From Piezodorus guildinii (taxonomy: Eukaryota; Arthropoda; Insecta; Hemiptera; Pentatomidae): a stretch of DNA of 64,000 nt. The stretch is from positions 26,742,954 through 26,806,953 of the forward strand of contig CM041292.1 of the NCBI GenBank assembly GCA_023052935.1, written 5' to 3'. A model generated the notes under the pieces. The model was not told the origin of the DNA, did not search any database, and saw only the letters and a list, made by a program, of their open reading frames with translations. Within the stretch, counting starts at the first letter, position 1. The number at the start of each line of letters is the position of its first letter. Both the position numbers and the translations under genes were made by a program. Shown here in pieces: positions 52,629 to 62,158 of this stretch.

Positions 52629-53149
52629 ATACGCAACTGGAGTGCTGGCAATGGCCAACTTCTCCACTCATGCCTGAGAGTGTGTGGCTCTAGCGCCCTC
52701 ACTCAGTCTCCACTGACTAGATTGGTGACGCGGCTGACTGAGAGGCGCTGGGATCTCCTGACATTGTGCCTCAGCATCCATTTCTGGATGCAGAGGTTCG
52801 ATTCGGAGTTCCCAGGGGCAGTATGTAAATATTGTATATAGGTATGAATGTGACCAAGATTATAATTATTTTATTTTCTTTCATTTATTTTATTTTATTT
52901 ATTTATTTTATTTATTTATTTTTTTTTTGTTCATTTGTTATTGAGGTATTTTATTTTTTGTTTGTTTTACTTTGTACATATGGAATGAATGACTTCTTTT
53001 ATCTCTAATACTTATTGCCCATGATAGTGGCAGATTGTATTACTTCTCAATAAAGCAATATTTTCAAAAAAAACTGTATTTGAAAATTCTTTAATCGATT
53101 TTTAAAACGGAGGTAAGTGAAAGTCGTGTGTTGCCCGCACCAGATTTTT

Positions 53150-53245
53150 TAAATACAGTTAGATATGAATGGTTAAAGAATTAATTACATTGAGTTTCGT
53201 TGGAAACATGTGTTTTATTAAATAATTCATTAAATCATTATCTAC
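53150..53245 (+). mobile_element. HINE-like internal shard
   Basis: ACAGTTAGATATGAATGGTT, AAAGAATTAATTACATTGAG and AACATGTGTTTTATTAAATA follow the family order just after the 5' end. The end itself is absent. Confidence 0.6.
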
Positions 53246-53460
53246 AACAGTGGTTCACAACTAGTGGTCAGCAGGCGATGTCTAGGGTGTTCGCGAGATG
53301 TCATTTTCTTTTAATTTCTTTAAATTACCGAAAAATTTCCACATTAAATTGCGTGCGGAAAGTGATAGTACATGGGTACCTATAGACTATCTCTAACTTT
53401 ACTATTTCACTAAGAACAGTGACTCGCGGATAGTAATCAGTTCATAGATCCTGGGTCTGG
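53244..53460 (+). mobile_element. hAT-like MITE remnant, copy 1
   Basis: CAGTGGTTCACAACTAGTGG resembles a common hAT inverted end (CAGNGGTTCTNAACC). GGTGTTCGCGAGATGT and ACATTAAATTGCGTGCGGAA follow and recur at 56577-56760. No transposase, and the opposite end is not recognised. Confidence 0.45.
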
Positions 53461-53977
53461 CATATAATATCTTTGATAAGTTTTAACAATTTATTTTAAT
53501 CGCGTTCATAAAATCTTTCGTGTATTATTTCAATAACAAAAGTTTAGCGTCTGAAAATTAAAATAACATTTTTTTTTAAAGTAATGTAAGGAGATGTTTT
53601 ATTTTTGAAACTAATAGAAAAAATAAAATATGGACTTTCAATAGTACCTTTGAAACTTGTGACGTAAACGCGTTTTTCAAGGGATTGTGAATTCTTTAGA
53701 GGCAATTAGAAAATCGGTACTGATAATGTGTAATCTAATATTTTATTTTTATTTAGAGGGTCATAACTGTTGTACTGAGTTATGGCGAGGAACTCTTATT
53801 ATATCTATTCATAATATTAATAATGCTATTGCCTCTAATTATAGTTATGATGATATACATACATTAAATTTAGAAACCATAAAAATAGAAATATTAGAAG
53901 ATTATTCAATTACTATTTATTCAGATATTATGATATATAAACGAGGCATGTTTTTGAAGTAAGTATCGTTTTGGAAT
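53461..53977. other. Unassigned; contains a 91-aa frame without motif
   Basis: The frame at 53687-53962 has no recognised domain. Within it CTGAGTTATGGCGAGGAACT resembles AGTTATGGCGAGGAACTGTG in the LTR-like block at 54718, so part of it may be repeat DNA. Confidence 0.4.
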
Positions 53978-53979
53978 TA

Positions 53980-54583
53980 AAAAAAGGCGTGCAAAGATAT
54001 CGCAATAATGCTATTTTTACATGAAAGCCTGTACCTTAATCTACTTTTCTACATAATTTCCATGAATTTTGAGGCTCTTGTCATAACGCGGCACCAGTTT
54101 TTGAATACCCTCCTGCCGCCTGACTTGTTAACCACTGCATCACAAATGTTTTGACTTCGTTATCGTCTTGCGTGCAATCCAGAACAAAAGACGTGGCAAG
54201 TTGAGTAAGGGTATCGTTTTGCTGCATGACAATGCCCGTACACATGTGGTCAATCGGACCAAAGATCTCATCAATTCATTTAAATGGGAAATTCATCATC
54301 CTCCAAACCGCCCTGATCTGGGGCCCAGCGACTACCATTGGTTCCTGCACTTGAAGAAACACCTGGGCGGTCGGCGTCTTCAAGACGATAACGAAGTCAA
54401 AACATTTGTGATGCAGTGGTTAACAAGACAGGCGGCAGAATTTTTTGAGGAGGGTATTCAAAAACTGGTGTTGCGTTATGACAAGTGCCTCAAAATTCAT
54501 GGAAATTATGTAGAAAAGTAGATTAAGGTACAAGCTTTCATGTAAAGATAAAATTATTGCGATAGCTTTGCACGTCTTTTTTT
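53980..54583 (+). mobile_element. Foldback mariner MAR3, TA flanked
   Basis: TA lies at 53978-53979 and 54584-54585. The left arm 53980-54170 is an inverted copy of the right arm 54381-54583: CGTGCAAAGATATCGCAATA at left and its complement at right, then through the transposase 3' end. The 5' half of the mariner has been replaced by an inverted copy of its 3' end, giving ~190-bp arms and a ~210-bp loop. Confidence 0.87.
54174..54521 (+). pseudogene. mariner transposase C-terminal third
   Basis: Reads GIVLLHDNARTHVVNRTKDL (second catalytic D), EIHHPPNRPDLGPSDYHWFL (third D in PDLGPSDYH), HLKKHLGGRRLQDDNEVKTF, AAEFFEEGIQKLVLRYDKCL and HGNYVEK. It is a different mariner lineage from MAR1/2. The DNA-binding half and first catalytic aspartate are gone; YSPDL is changed to NRPDL. 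Confidence 0.9.
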
Positions 54584-54717
54584 TATTTCCAAAACGGTAC
54601 TTACTTAAAAAACATGCTTCGTATAGAACTATGTCTCTATTTATATATATATTTATGTATATATTTATTTGTTCATCATTTATTCTTTTACTAAAAACCC
54701 TATACCTTTAACAACAA

Positions 54718-55035
54718 TTGTAACACCCGACCAAGCTCCAAATATCACCAACCAACATGCCAATTTTGACGCTAGATCCCAAGCGTGACATTCCTACCTC
54801 ACCCAAAAACAAAAATGTCAGTTCAGAGGAAATCACTTTTTTTGAGGAGGGAATAGTTATGGCGAGGAACTGTGCTGAGTTAGGACCTCCCTCTCCTACT
54901 CCTATATATACCCCTATATCTTAGGCTTAAGGAGATCTGTACCGGTAGTTCATAGCATGTCATAAAGTGACTGTAACCTTTCTTTTTCGAAATAAAGTTT
55001 TTTTTCACTTCTCGGCCGTTGAGGTTCGTAATTCT
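54718..55035 (+). mobile_element. Candidate solo LTR
   Basis: Starts TGTAACACCCGACCAAGCTC, has a TATA-like CCTATATATACCCC near 54901, GGAGATCTGTACCGG and an AATAAAG signal near 54991, then a T run and CTCGGCCGTTGAGGTTCG. This order fits an LTR promoter-polyA layout. No terminal CA or short target duplication could be fixed, and no internal retroviral-type frame is present. Confidence 0.35.
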
Positions 55036-55089
55036 GTTTAGATGATATGAAGGGGCCCTCGAAAATCACATGAAAAACTTTTTTTACTA

Positions 55090-55785
55090 TTTCCACCAGG
55101 AGCTAAATTTAGAATTCGTTCAACTTACACATTTATCCGTTTTACATTAATGCTAACAAGATGACACGGTTAATTTTTTCGAATCTAAAAATGAAAGATA
55201 TTTTAAAAGAACAAAATTTAAAATATCATCATTTAACCCCTGTCAGACTATAGCAATCAGAAAAAAACTTACATGATATTAAAAGGAGGATTTTAGGGAA
55301 GAAAAAGACAAATTTAATTGAGTAGAAGAAGAAACGGTTGGAGATGGAGGATTTACAAGAGATATAGGTGACATCTGATGACAAGAACGTGAACTAAAGA
55401 AGTAAGATACTAAAGTGTGAACTGAAGAATGTTGAGATGTCAAGGTAGGGCCATGAGGAGATATATTTGCTAATCGGTTACTACGACGAAGAGGTAGATT
55501 ACTATAGTGTAGAGGTAGATTACTATGGTGCAGAGGTTGGTTGCTATCTGCTTGCGGCCACCGGGAGAGAGGATTCATAATGATGGAGTTTTTGTTGACC
55601 GTTGAGAAATTAGATGAGGAAGATGGTTGGGGGTGCGGAGACGTTTGTGAAGATTGGAGAATAAATTAATCCGCCCCCCCCCCCCCAACCATCTTCCTCA
55701 TCTAATTTCTCAACGGTCAACGAAAACTCCATCATTACAAAACTTTTCATGATCACAATATTTTTCCTTGCTATATACACCATTA
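55090..55785 (+). mobile_element. HINE-like element split by a PLE fragment
   Basis: 55090-55283 (GAATTCGTTCAACTTACACA, AAAATATCATCATTTAACCC, CTGTCAGACTATAGCAATC, CATGATATTAAAA) and 55739-55785 (ACTTTTCATGATCACAATAT, TTTTCCTTGCTATATACA) are the middle and end of one plus-strand copy. The PLE piece lies between. Confidence 0.6.
55284..55738 (-). mobile_element. PLE 5' fragment with palindromic terminal repeat
   Basis: 55577-55738 is a palindrome. AATGATGGAGTTTTTGTTGA, CCGTTGAGAAATTAGATGAG and GAAGATGGTTGGGGGTGCGG at left are inverted at right after a ~50-bp centre with a C run (55676-55687). The same bases end the foldback at 19189-19973. A minus-strand 99-aa frame (55279-55578) starts with ATG right after the arm, as a 5' terminal repeat leading into an ORF would. 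That frame is Ser/Pro/Leu-rich, includes LRRSNRLA, and has no RT motif, so its identity is uncertain. Confidence 0.5.
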
Positions 55786-55796
55786 CCATTTCATAT

Positions 55797-56098
55797 ACAC
55801 TAGTCTACTGTTCTCCGTGTCCTCGGTTCGAAACCCGGTTATGGCAAAACATTATTTATTCTGCTGATTCAGCCGGGTAGGGAGGGAAGGAGGGGGAGAG
55901 CGACCCTAGGGTATGAAGACCCTACTGAGGCAGACCCAGCCTCTTTAAAGTGGGCACCCAAATTGGGGGGAAAAAACTGGCGGCTGAGCGTGATAGAGGC
56001 CTAATCATCTCATTGCACGGCCGTTGGTCTAGAAACAGTACGAATCTCTTGTACTGAGCCCAAGACCCTTCAAGGATTGTAGAGATACAGGTTATATT
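55797..56098 (+). mobile_element. SINE1, head-truncated
   Basis: Starts near ACTAGTCTACTGTTCTCCGT with an intact box B, TCGGTTCGAAACCCGGTTAT. The body carries GAGCGACCCTAGGGTATGAA, GCCTCTTTAAAGTGGGCACC, CTGGCGGCTGAGCGTGA and GTACTGAGCCCAAGACCCTT. It ends AGAGATACAGGTTATATTTTT. The best box B among the copies. Confidence 0.85.
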
Positions 56099-56576
56099 TT
56101 TCATATGTAAGTAACAGGAAGTAAAAAGAAAATTTCTAGTGACGAAAAATGTAAATTAATATATATCAGTCTATTAAGAAATGTATATGAATGTATTGTA
56201 TAAGTCAAATATTTCCATTATTAAAGCCTACTATGTTCCACCGAGAATCATAGAATGACCTTTAGGAGAGCGTTGAAGACAGCTTAGGATAATATTCCTT
56301 TCAAGGATACTTTCACTCACAATCAGTTCACTCAGCCATCTTATAGGAGTTTCCATAGCGGTCTTCCAAGGCGCTCATGTCTCAACGGGATGCCAAAAGT
56401 GGAAAATAATGGCGGATCATTGGTGTAAAAACGTTCTTTACAGGTACAGATTAAGTCCAGTCAGACATAATTAAACTGACGCGCTTTTAATTCAATATTA
56501 CAAATGCATTTGGCCGATGTGTATCTCACACATTATATGTAGCCTAAACTTGCTTACAACCCGGGCACAATTGGTT
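56099..56576. other. Unassigned stretch
   Basis: Somewhat GC-richer than its surroundings near 56225-56420, but with no coding motif or family match. Confidence 0.45.
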
Positions 56577-56760
56577 AGTGCAGTAGTTCTTAACTAGTGG
56601 TCGGCAGAAACCTGGGGGTCAGCGAGATGTTGGGAAATTATTTCAAAGAAAAATACTTGCGAAGTCTTGGCTTGAGACAAGAATCACTCATGCATTGTAC
56701 ACACATTAAACTGCGTGTGGTAAGTGATATTTAATGGGTATTAACTATCAGTTACTACAC
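56577..56760 (+). mobile_element. hAT-like MITE remnant, copy 2
   Basis: GCAGTAGTTCTTAACTAGTG, GTCGGCAGAAACCTGGGGGT, CAGCGAGATGTTGGG and ACATTAAACTGCGTGTGGTA correspond to 53244-53400. Only one end is visible. Confidence 0.45.
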
Positions 56761-56861
56761 ATATTAATATATATCAACATAAATTTTAGTAATCCACATA
56801 AAACCATTTTGTGGACAATAGTCGAAGCTATTTTGTAAGCTTAGAGCTTGGGTCAAATACT

Positions 56862-57273
56862 TTTTTTTTTTATAATATATTTTATTGTTTTTTAGAACTG
56901 TATATACAAATACAATAAGTAAAATGGCTGAATTACAATAACAGGCATGAATAGACATGTAAAGAGTCTACCCAGTGGTAGTACTTCAAAGTTTATTTTA
57001 TGAGCAGGTCTCGAGGCCACCGTTTTTCAGGCGCCTCGGAGGATTACCGGGATAGATGTAGATGAGAGATTACGGACAAGCGGGTTTGAGTGGGCAGGTA
57101 GTTTGGAATTAAAGGAGGTGTATCTATCGCGGGCCAAGTCTGCAACCAGTGGGATATTTAGGCCTCTATGGACGAGTTTATTAGTTACAAAGTAAGGAGC
57201 ATAGAGGATTTTTCGTTGGATTTTGGATTGCAAGGATTGGATGCGGGAGGAGTTTGATAGTTTAGTGGACCCC
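56862..57273 (-). mobile_element. R-A LINE 3' end, 12-bp TSD
   Basis: GGGTCAAATACT at 56850-56861 and 57274-57285. The minus strand reads QSLQSKIQRKILYAPYFVTN, KLVHRGLNIPLVADLARDRY, SFNSKLPAHSNPLVRNLSS, a small slip, then RRLKNGGLETCS (the ending in a shifted frame) and the R-A 3' UTR with an A tail at the left. Well preserved. Confidence 0.9.
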
Positions 57274-57464
57274 GGGTCAAATACTATTTTGGATTTTTTT
57301 AAAAAAAACTGATTTAATTTAGGGTCACTAAATCGTAAGTCTATTATTTTAACAACAAAAGGCTATTGTAAGTCGGATGACTTTAAAATCACGACGATGA
57401 TTTGAAAGAGTTACTGTATCAATTTCAGATATGTTCAGTAATCTTTTATTTATTTATCTAGAAA

Positions 57465-57735
57465 TTTTCGTTTATTTATTTAACGTACTTTATATTGCTG
57501 TGGCTAATCGGACGATGCTACAGTGGGAGTCCTAAATTTGGCCTATCCAGGTTTAATTATGATATGGATCTTTAACGAGTACCTGACATCGCACAGGATC
57601 GAGAACATCTTTTGACGTCCCCTTCGAAGTACGGCATAACTAAGGATTTTTTACTCCCATTAAAAAATGCTAGGGGCACCTGCGGGATTGAACGGGGCAT
57701 AGTTATGCCAACCACCATGAAACAGGTAATCCCCT
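57465..57735 (-). mobile_element. SINE2, near complete
   Basis: TTTATTTATTTAACGTACTT, GTGGCTAATCGGACGATGCT, GGATCTTTAACGAGTACCTG, TTTTGACGTCCCCTTCGAAG and GCGGGATTGAAC (box B reversed, damaged) then GCCAACCACCATG. The head end is eroded by about 20 bp. Confidence 0.82.
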
Positions 57736-58126
57736 TAGAATTGTTATTTTACTGTTAACATTTAACATAAGTAGAAAATACTTTATGGAAGGAGATTTTT
57801 TAGTATTCTTTGGAATGATATTAAACTGAAATTAGTACCTTTTGAAAAGAATATATATACATGGTTTATAAATATACATATAAACACGGTTTTTTGAATT
57901 TAGTGGGTCCTTGCCCCGTTTAAGAGTCAAATTTGTCGATTTATATTTAAATTTTGGACGTGAAAGTCTTGAGTATGGAGTAATAGTCAAGAAGCTTAAT
58001 TCTATAATACTTATAAGGCACAAATGCAATTTTGCTGTAGAGACCGCGTGCATTCAAATAGAATTTAGATTCAAATAGGTCTATTTGTGAATTTATTTCA
58101 ACCGAACAGTAAACAGCAGCTATTTT
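57736..58126. other. Unassigned; one or two family D units
   Basis: TTAGTATTCTTTGGAATGAT and TTAGTACCTTTTGAAAAGAA near 57798-57845 echo the family D unit. The 73-aa minus frame here has no motif. Confidence 0.4.
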
Positions 58127-58580
58127 ACTTACACTTACTATATGTAGTAAGGGCTTACTATATGTAGTAACTTACTTTCTTTAATAATAATAATAACACT
58201 ATGTAAGTAACTTACTTACTACTTATATGTAGCCTTACTATATATAGTAACAATCTTACTATATGTAGTAAGTATTGCGATCGTGAAAATTTTCGAATTC
58301 CAGTTTTCAACGGAAATACACGCTTTAATTTTGTATATTCTATCAAAATAACCATATCATCTTGATACCACTTATGAAAAATAGGTAACTATATAAGTTG
58401 AATGAATTCGATACCTAACTAAAGGAAAAAAATGAAATATTTTTTTAATGCAATTTTTTGTTTTTGAACATAATAACAGTGATATACATGTGTAATATAC
58501 CGTTAGAAAGCTAAAGATTTTAGAAAAAAAAATTGTTTTGAAACAGAGGTAAGTGAAAGTCGTGTGTTGCCCGTAACAGA
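58127..58580 (-). mobile_element. HINE-like element A18, hairpin array, core deleted
   Basis: The left end holds at least four tandem versions of the terminal stem-loop (CTTACTATATGTAGTAAG at 58134, 58154 and 58255; CTTACTATATATAGTAAC at 58234) and one decayed version. The family sequence then runs GCGATCGTGAAAATTTTCGA to AAATACACGC. A deletion removes about 300 bp of core. It ends CGTGTGTTGCCCGTAACAGA. Confidence 0.85.
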
Positions 58581-59094
58581 TTTCTTTCTAAACTATTCAA
58601 ATCAAACATAAAAAATGACCCTAAGGATGCAGTGTTTCCAACCTAGTTTTTTTTGCGCATTATTAAACGCTACAGCTGCCAGCTGGCAACCAATATTCAG
58701 TAAGTAAAGAAATATTAAAGGACCAGCCGCTTTAGAATGAATTGTCAAAAACTCTTATTATAACTGATGGATCCACATTGACAAGAGTCAGATCGTGGCG
58801 GCCGTGGAGTATTGATGCCGTTCACTGATTGTGAGATCAATAATAGGCAAATAGTTATGGCTACAAGAGCGTAACCAATGGCCCGTGATGACTTGGCACC
58901 TCGGCTCAACCTTTACTGCCCCGCTAACCTTGGATCGTCCCAGCCATGATCCACGACTGATCGGTCTCAACGAGATGCGTCTAGCTAAAATTATTAAATA
59001 CTCCCAAAGAATTTCCGAACAACACCTAAAGGTATTTTACTAGGTCAATTGAAAAATACTTATTTAAAATTAAAATATATCTATTAATAAGCAT
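58581..59094. other. Unassigned stretch
   Basis: A 60-aa minus frame (58788-58970) without motif lies in a GC-richer part. Nothing else recognised. Confidence 0.45.
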
Positions 59095-60175
59095 ATAACA
59101 AGGAAAGGATCCCAAATGTGTCACACCGATTTTGAGAAATTATTTGAAGGTATAAGTAGACATTAAACTATTAAACTCTGCGAAATATTATGGGACCAAC
59201 GCTCCACAGGAGTCGCGTAAAAAAAATTAAGAACATTTGCTCGCGAAAAACACATTTTATTTAATATTTCTAGTTCTCGTGATGATAGAAAAATAAGTTT
59301 GGTGTGAAAATTACCCTATTACAAAATGGAATAATTTTAAAAAATGAGCTATTAAAATATTTAAGTTTTATATGCTTGGTAATAACCCTAAAACTGTAGT
59401 TCTTATTCATTTTAGAAGTGAGGAACACGGCTTTTAAGAAACCTTATTAGAAGTATTGTTTAGACGAGATTATTTATATTTAAACTTGTATTCATTGAGT
59501 TGAAAATTAATTTATTTGAACGATCAGGAAGTAACTGAATAAAAGTGATTTGAATGCCGGAAAAAAAAAAAATAAAAATAAAACGTACACCACTACAACC
59601 CAGGAGGGTCTTGGGCTCAGTACATATAGAGATTCGTACTGTTCCAAGGCCAACGGCAGTGCAATGAGGTGATCAGGCCTTAATCGCGCTCAGCCGCCAG
59701 GTTTTCTCCAATTAATTTGGGTACCCACTTTATAGAGGCTGGGTCTGCCTCAGGAGGGTCTCCCCGGAGCACAGCAGACTAGCGCTCTATCCACTAGACC
59801 ACGCCGCTCCCTTTGAATGCCGGAAAAGTATTGAAAATATAGATATGAGAAGGAATATAATTCCATATAAAAGAGGATCGGATTATGAAAAATCTGTCAA
59901 AAGTTGTTTTAGGGTCTTGTTTTTTATTATTTCGCCTTAAAATATGGTAATTTTGACACCCAAACTTATTATTCTATCTTCACTAGAACTGGATATATCA
60001 AACAAAATGTATTTTTCGCGCGCAAACTTTTTAATGTTTTAACTCAACTCCTGGGCCCTAATATCCTGCAGATTCTCATGGTTTAATGTCTTACCTAAAA
60101 AAAGTTTTACCTGAAAAAATTCATCAAAATCGGTGGGACACATTTGGGATCCTCTCCTAGTATTGTATCCTCAAG
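59095..60175. mobile_element. Large foldback element (~290-bp arms), split by SINE1
   Basis: The left arm (about 59107-59390) starts AGGATCCCAAATGTGTCACA and CCGATTTTGA. The right arm (about 59880-60160) is its inverted, diverged copy, ending GGTGGGACACATTTGGGATC. Shared marks along both arms are a GACATTAAAC block, a CGCGAAAAACACATTTT-type block, CTAGTTCTCGTGATGATAGA and AATAAGTTTGG. No transposase is present. The loop carries SINE1. Confidence 0.7.
59565..59811 (-). mobile_element. SINE1 with 16-bp TSD
   Basis: TTTGAATGCCGGAAAA at 59549-59564 and 59812-59827 fixes the ends. In SINE sense it starts GGGAGCGGCGTGGTCTAGTG plus GATAGAGCG and ends GTAGTGGTGTACG, then TTTTATTTTTATTTTTTT up to the duplication. 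The T-rich tail is thus part of the inserted unit. A deletion removes the box B region (after TGCTGTGCTCCGG). Confidence 0.92.
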
Positions 60176-60362
60176 TACATGGCGTGAGGATTTGAAGGGG
60201 AAGCAGAAGAGGGCTCAGTCTTCTCTCCCCCATAAAAATTGTCGAGACTAGTCAATGGCTTTGCTCTCAAACATTTTATTTTTTGTTAATTTATTAAGGT
60301 TTATGGTAAAGTTATCCTGACTATACAAATAACATGGCTACAGTCAATCAGTTACTAATTCT

Positions 60363-60655
60363 TCTGGGCCACCAGCGGTGTAGTAGCCAAGAAACAGCCT
60401 TATTTACCCAAGGTCCCCGGTTCAAGCCTGGCAGGTGGCTCTAGTAATGTTTAATGGGAGTAAAAAATCCTAAGTTAATTTCTAATATCCTATCCTTCGG
60501 AAGGGACGTACAAAGGTGGTCCCTGGAGCCTGAAAGATCCCCATCCTAATTAAACCGATAGGAATTGAGGAATTAGGACTTTCACTGTAGCATCGTCCTA
60601 TTAAGCCATATCAGCACAAAGTTCCGTCACTTGAATAACACACGATAAAATAAAA
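60363..60655 (+). mobile_element. SINE2, full length, plus strand
   Basis: GGCCACCAGCGGTGTAGTAG is the degraded box A, CCCCGGTTCAAGCCTGGCAG is box B, and TTAATGGGAGTAAAAAATCC, CCTTCGGAAGGGACGTACAA, CACTGTAGCATCGTCC and AAAGTTCCGTCACTTGAATA are body marks. The tail is ACGATAAAATAAAACA. Confidence 0.85.
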
Positions 60656-60667
60656 CAATCACAGGAA

Positions 60668-60770
60668 CACCTTTTGGCGGGACTTAGTCATTAGGAATCA
60701 AGGGAACTTAAACGTGTATTTCCGGTGAAAACTAGAATTCGATAATTTTCCCGATAGCAATACTCACTGA
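60668..60770 (+). mobile_element. HINE-like 3' shard
   Basis: CTTTTGGCGGGACTTAGTCA, CTTAAACGTGTATTTCCGGT, GAAAACTAGAATTCGATAAT and CCCGATAGCAATACT are the last ~100 bp of the family before its stem-loop. Confidence 0.7.
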
Positions 60771-60794
60771 TCCGAATGCTTAGACACTCCACGT

Positions 60795-61410
60795 AATGAT
60801 CTCTATAGGCTAATAAAATTATTAATCATTGACAAATGGCAGCTTAATTGGACCAAAAAGAGAGTTAACAAATTTAGGGAAATCATCTATCCAAAATAAC
60901 AGATGAGAGGTAGTTTTATTAACAAGACTAAGAATAGGACACTCACTGGTGACAAGAACATCAAGACCCTACTTTGTACTACTATCACCACAAAACACTT
61001 ACTGACAGACTGCAGGCAACTGATAGTTTTCGACCTTCCATATCATTTGAATACTTTATTAAATGACAGAAGTACATACATCCCAAATTTATTTGATCAT
61101 TTAAAAATAAATAAATTATATGAATCGATCTAAAGCTCTCAATTGTACTTATTATTATTTTACCATGAATAATTTATACTTATTATTTTAAATTTTTTCC
61201 TGTATTATTTTTATTACAATTAAATTCTATGTTTGTCACTCCATTTATTAACCTTCTCCATATGCTTACTTACCATTCTTAAATCTACCTTCTCAATCTA
61301 TCTAAATATGAACTGTTAGTAATAATATCTTTGAGATAGCAATATTTTACGTCGGCAAACATCACCGTTGATGTGGTTTAATTGCCTGTATCAATAAAAT
61401 AAATAAATTT
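60795..61410 (+). pseudogene. I-like LINE C-terminus and 3' UTR
   Basis: Frame: NDLYRLIKLLIIDKWQLNWT, KKRVNKFREIIYPK, a stop at 60897-60899, then 60903-61133 continuing in the same frame with TTKHLLTDCRQLIVFDLPYH and LLNDRSTYIPNLFDHLKINK. This follows the segment after RNase H in I-like LINEs: W...W....NKLR.I, then H-LL-DC, then PNIF.FLK. The first cysteines of the usual knuckle are lost. The UTR ends ATCAATAAAATAAATAAATT. Confidence 0.6.
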
Positions 61411-61699
61411 AATAAACCTAAAATAGATTACATTTAATATAAATCTTAAAAAATCTGACCATTACGAATGTTGGAACTTTATTCTAATGTATTATTTTCC
61501 GTGAAATATTCCCCATTTCATGCAAAGCTAAATTTGGAAATATTTTTAAATTCTTGAAATTAGACATATTTATAAATTTTGTTGGCATTAGTTAAAACTG
61601 ACTAGAGAAAAATTATTTATGTATGACTGTAATCTAAATAAGTAAACAAAACCACTGAATGGAATCAAAGACACCGTCATACGAACTAAAAGAACAGGT

Positions 61700-61905
61700 A
61701 TCAAACATGGTAGGTGACACTAGGATTTTTTATAAATCCTTTTTATTAAGCCGTCGTTTAGAGGTGACGTAAAAAGGTGGTACTGAGCCTGTGCGATTTT
61801 AGGTAATATTAATTAAATATCCATATCCTAATTAAACCTAAATTAAAGGTGAAATTAAGGATTAACATCATTAAGTGACGTTGAATTAATTAATAAAATA
61901 AAAGA
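61700..61905 (+). mobile_element. SINE2, decayed
   Basis: TTTTTTATAAATCCTTTTTA, CGTCGTTTAGAGGTGACGTA, AAAAGGTGGTACTGAGCCTG, TATCCTAATTAAACC and AAGTGACGTTGAATTAATTA keep the SINE2 order. The tRNA-like head is gone. Confidence 0.7.
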
Positions 61906-62158
61906 AACAGAAGATGCAATGCAAACTCAACACACCAAGTTCACTTTAATATCTTGTGAAAATAAATTCAAAAATGAATATACTGTAAATGGTGTTACGC
62001 CATGTTGTATTTTTTTCCCTAAAACAAAATTAAAGAAATTCCTCGTCGAAGCGGAATTATACATCTAAATTAATCTTCTTACATTTGTTTTATATTGAGT
62101 CTTTAACTAACCAGAAACCAGATTAATTATTTTCCTTGAATAATAAATTTGTGGATAG

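Larger units (their letters stand above)
49177..53071 (+). mobile_element. R-B Jockey-like LINE, intact ORF2, 11-bp TSD
   Basis: AACTGTATTTG at 49166-49176 and 53072-53082 flanks it. It is 5'-truncated inside ORF1 and ends with a ~440-bp 3' UTR that contains AATAAAG and a very short A tail. ORF1 and ORF2 are in the same frame, separated by TAA immediately followed by ATG. Intact ORF2 and a perfect target duplication mark it as the youngest LINE in the window. Confidence 0.93.
49078..53144 (-). mobile_element. HINE-like 5' part that hosts the R-B LINE
   Basis: 49078-49176 (AAAACACGTGTTTCTATATT, TTCATTTTTTAATGGTGTCA) joins to 53072-53144 (AAAATTCTTTAATCGATTTT, GGAGGTAAGTGAAAGTCG, TGTTGCCCGCACCAGA). 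The join is exactly where other copies read TAACTGTATTTGAAAATTC. This gives an empty-site reference for the LINE insertion. Confidence 0.85.

Noticed and set aside
53687..53962. 91-aa frame as a host gene
   Set aside because: No domain, no signal peptide, biased AT-rich codons, and it partly overlaps sequence resembling the LTR-like block at 54718.
54718..55035. A complete LTR retrotransposon
   Set aside because: No Gag-Pol frame, primer-binding site or second LTR is visible; only a solo LTR remains possible, at low confidence.
58134..58272. Regularly repeated palindromes that could suggest a CRISPR array
   Set aside because: The spacers are irregular and low in complexity, the repeat is the terminal stem-loop of a transposable element, and the context is eukaryotic.
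59740..59811. tRNA-like box A and box B sequences read as a tRNA gene
   Set aside because: They are the heads of repeated SINE units with conserved unrelated bodies and target duplications; no cloverleaf with an acceptor stem can be formed.
60903..61133. 76-aa frame as a stand-alone small protein
   Set aside because: It continues in frame with an upstream LINE segment across a stop codon and matches the region after RNase H in I-like LINEs.
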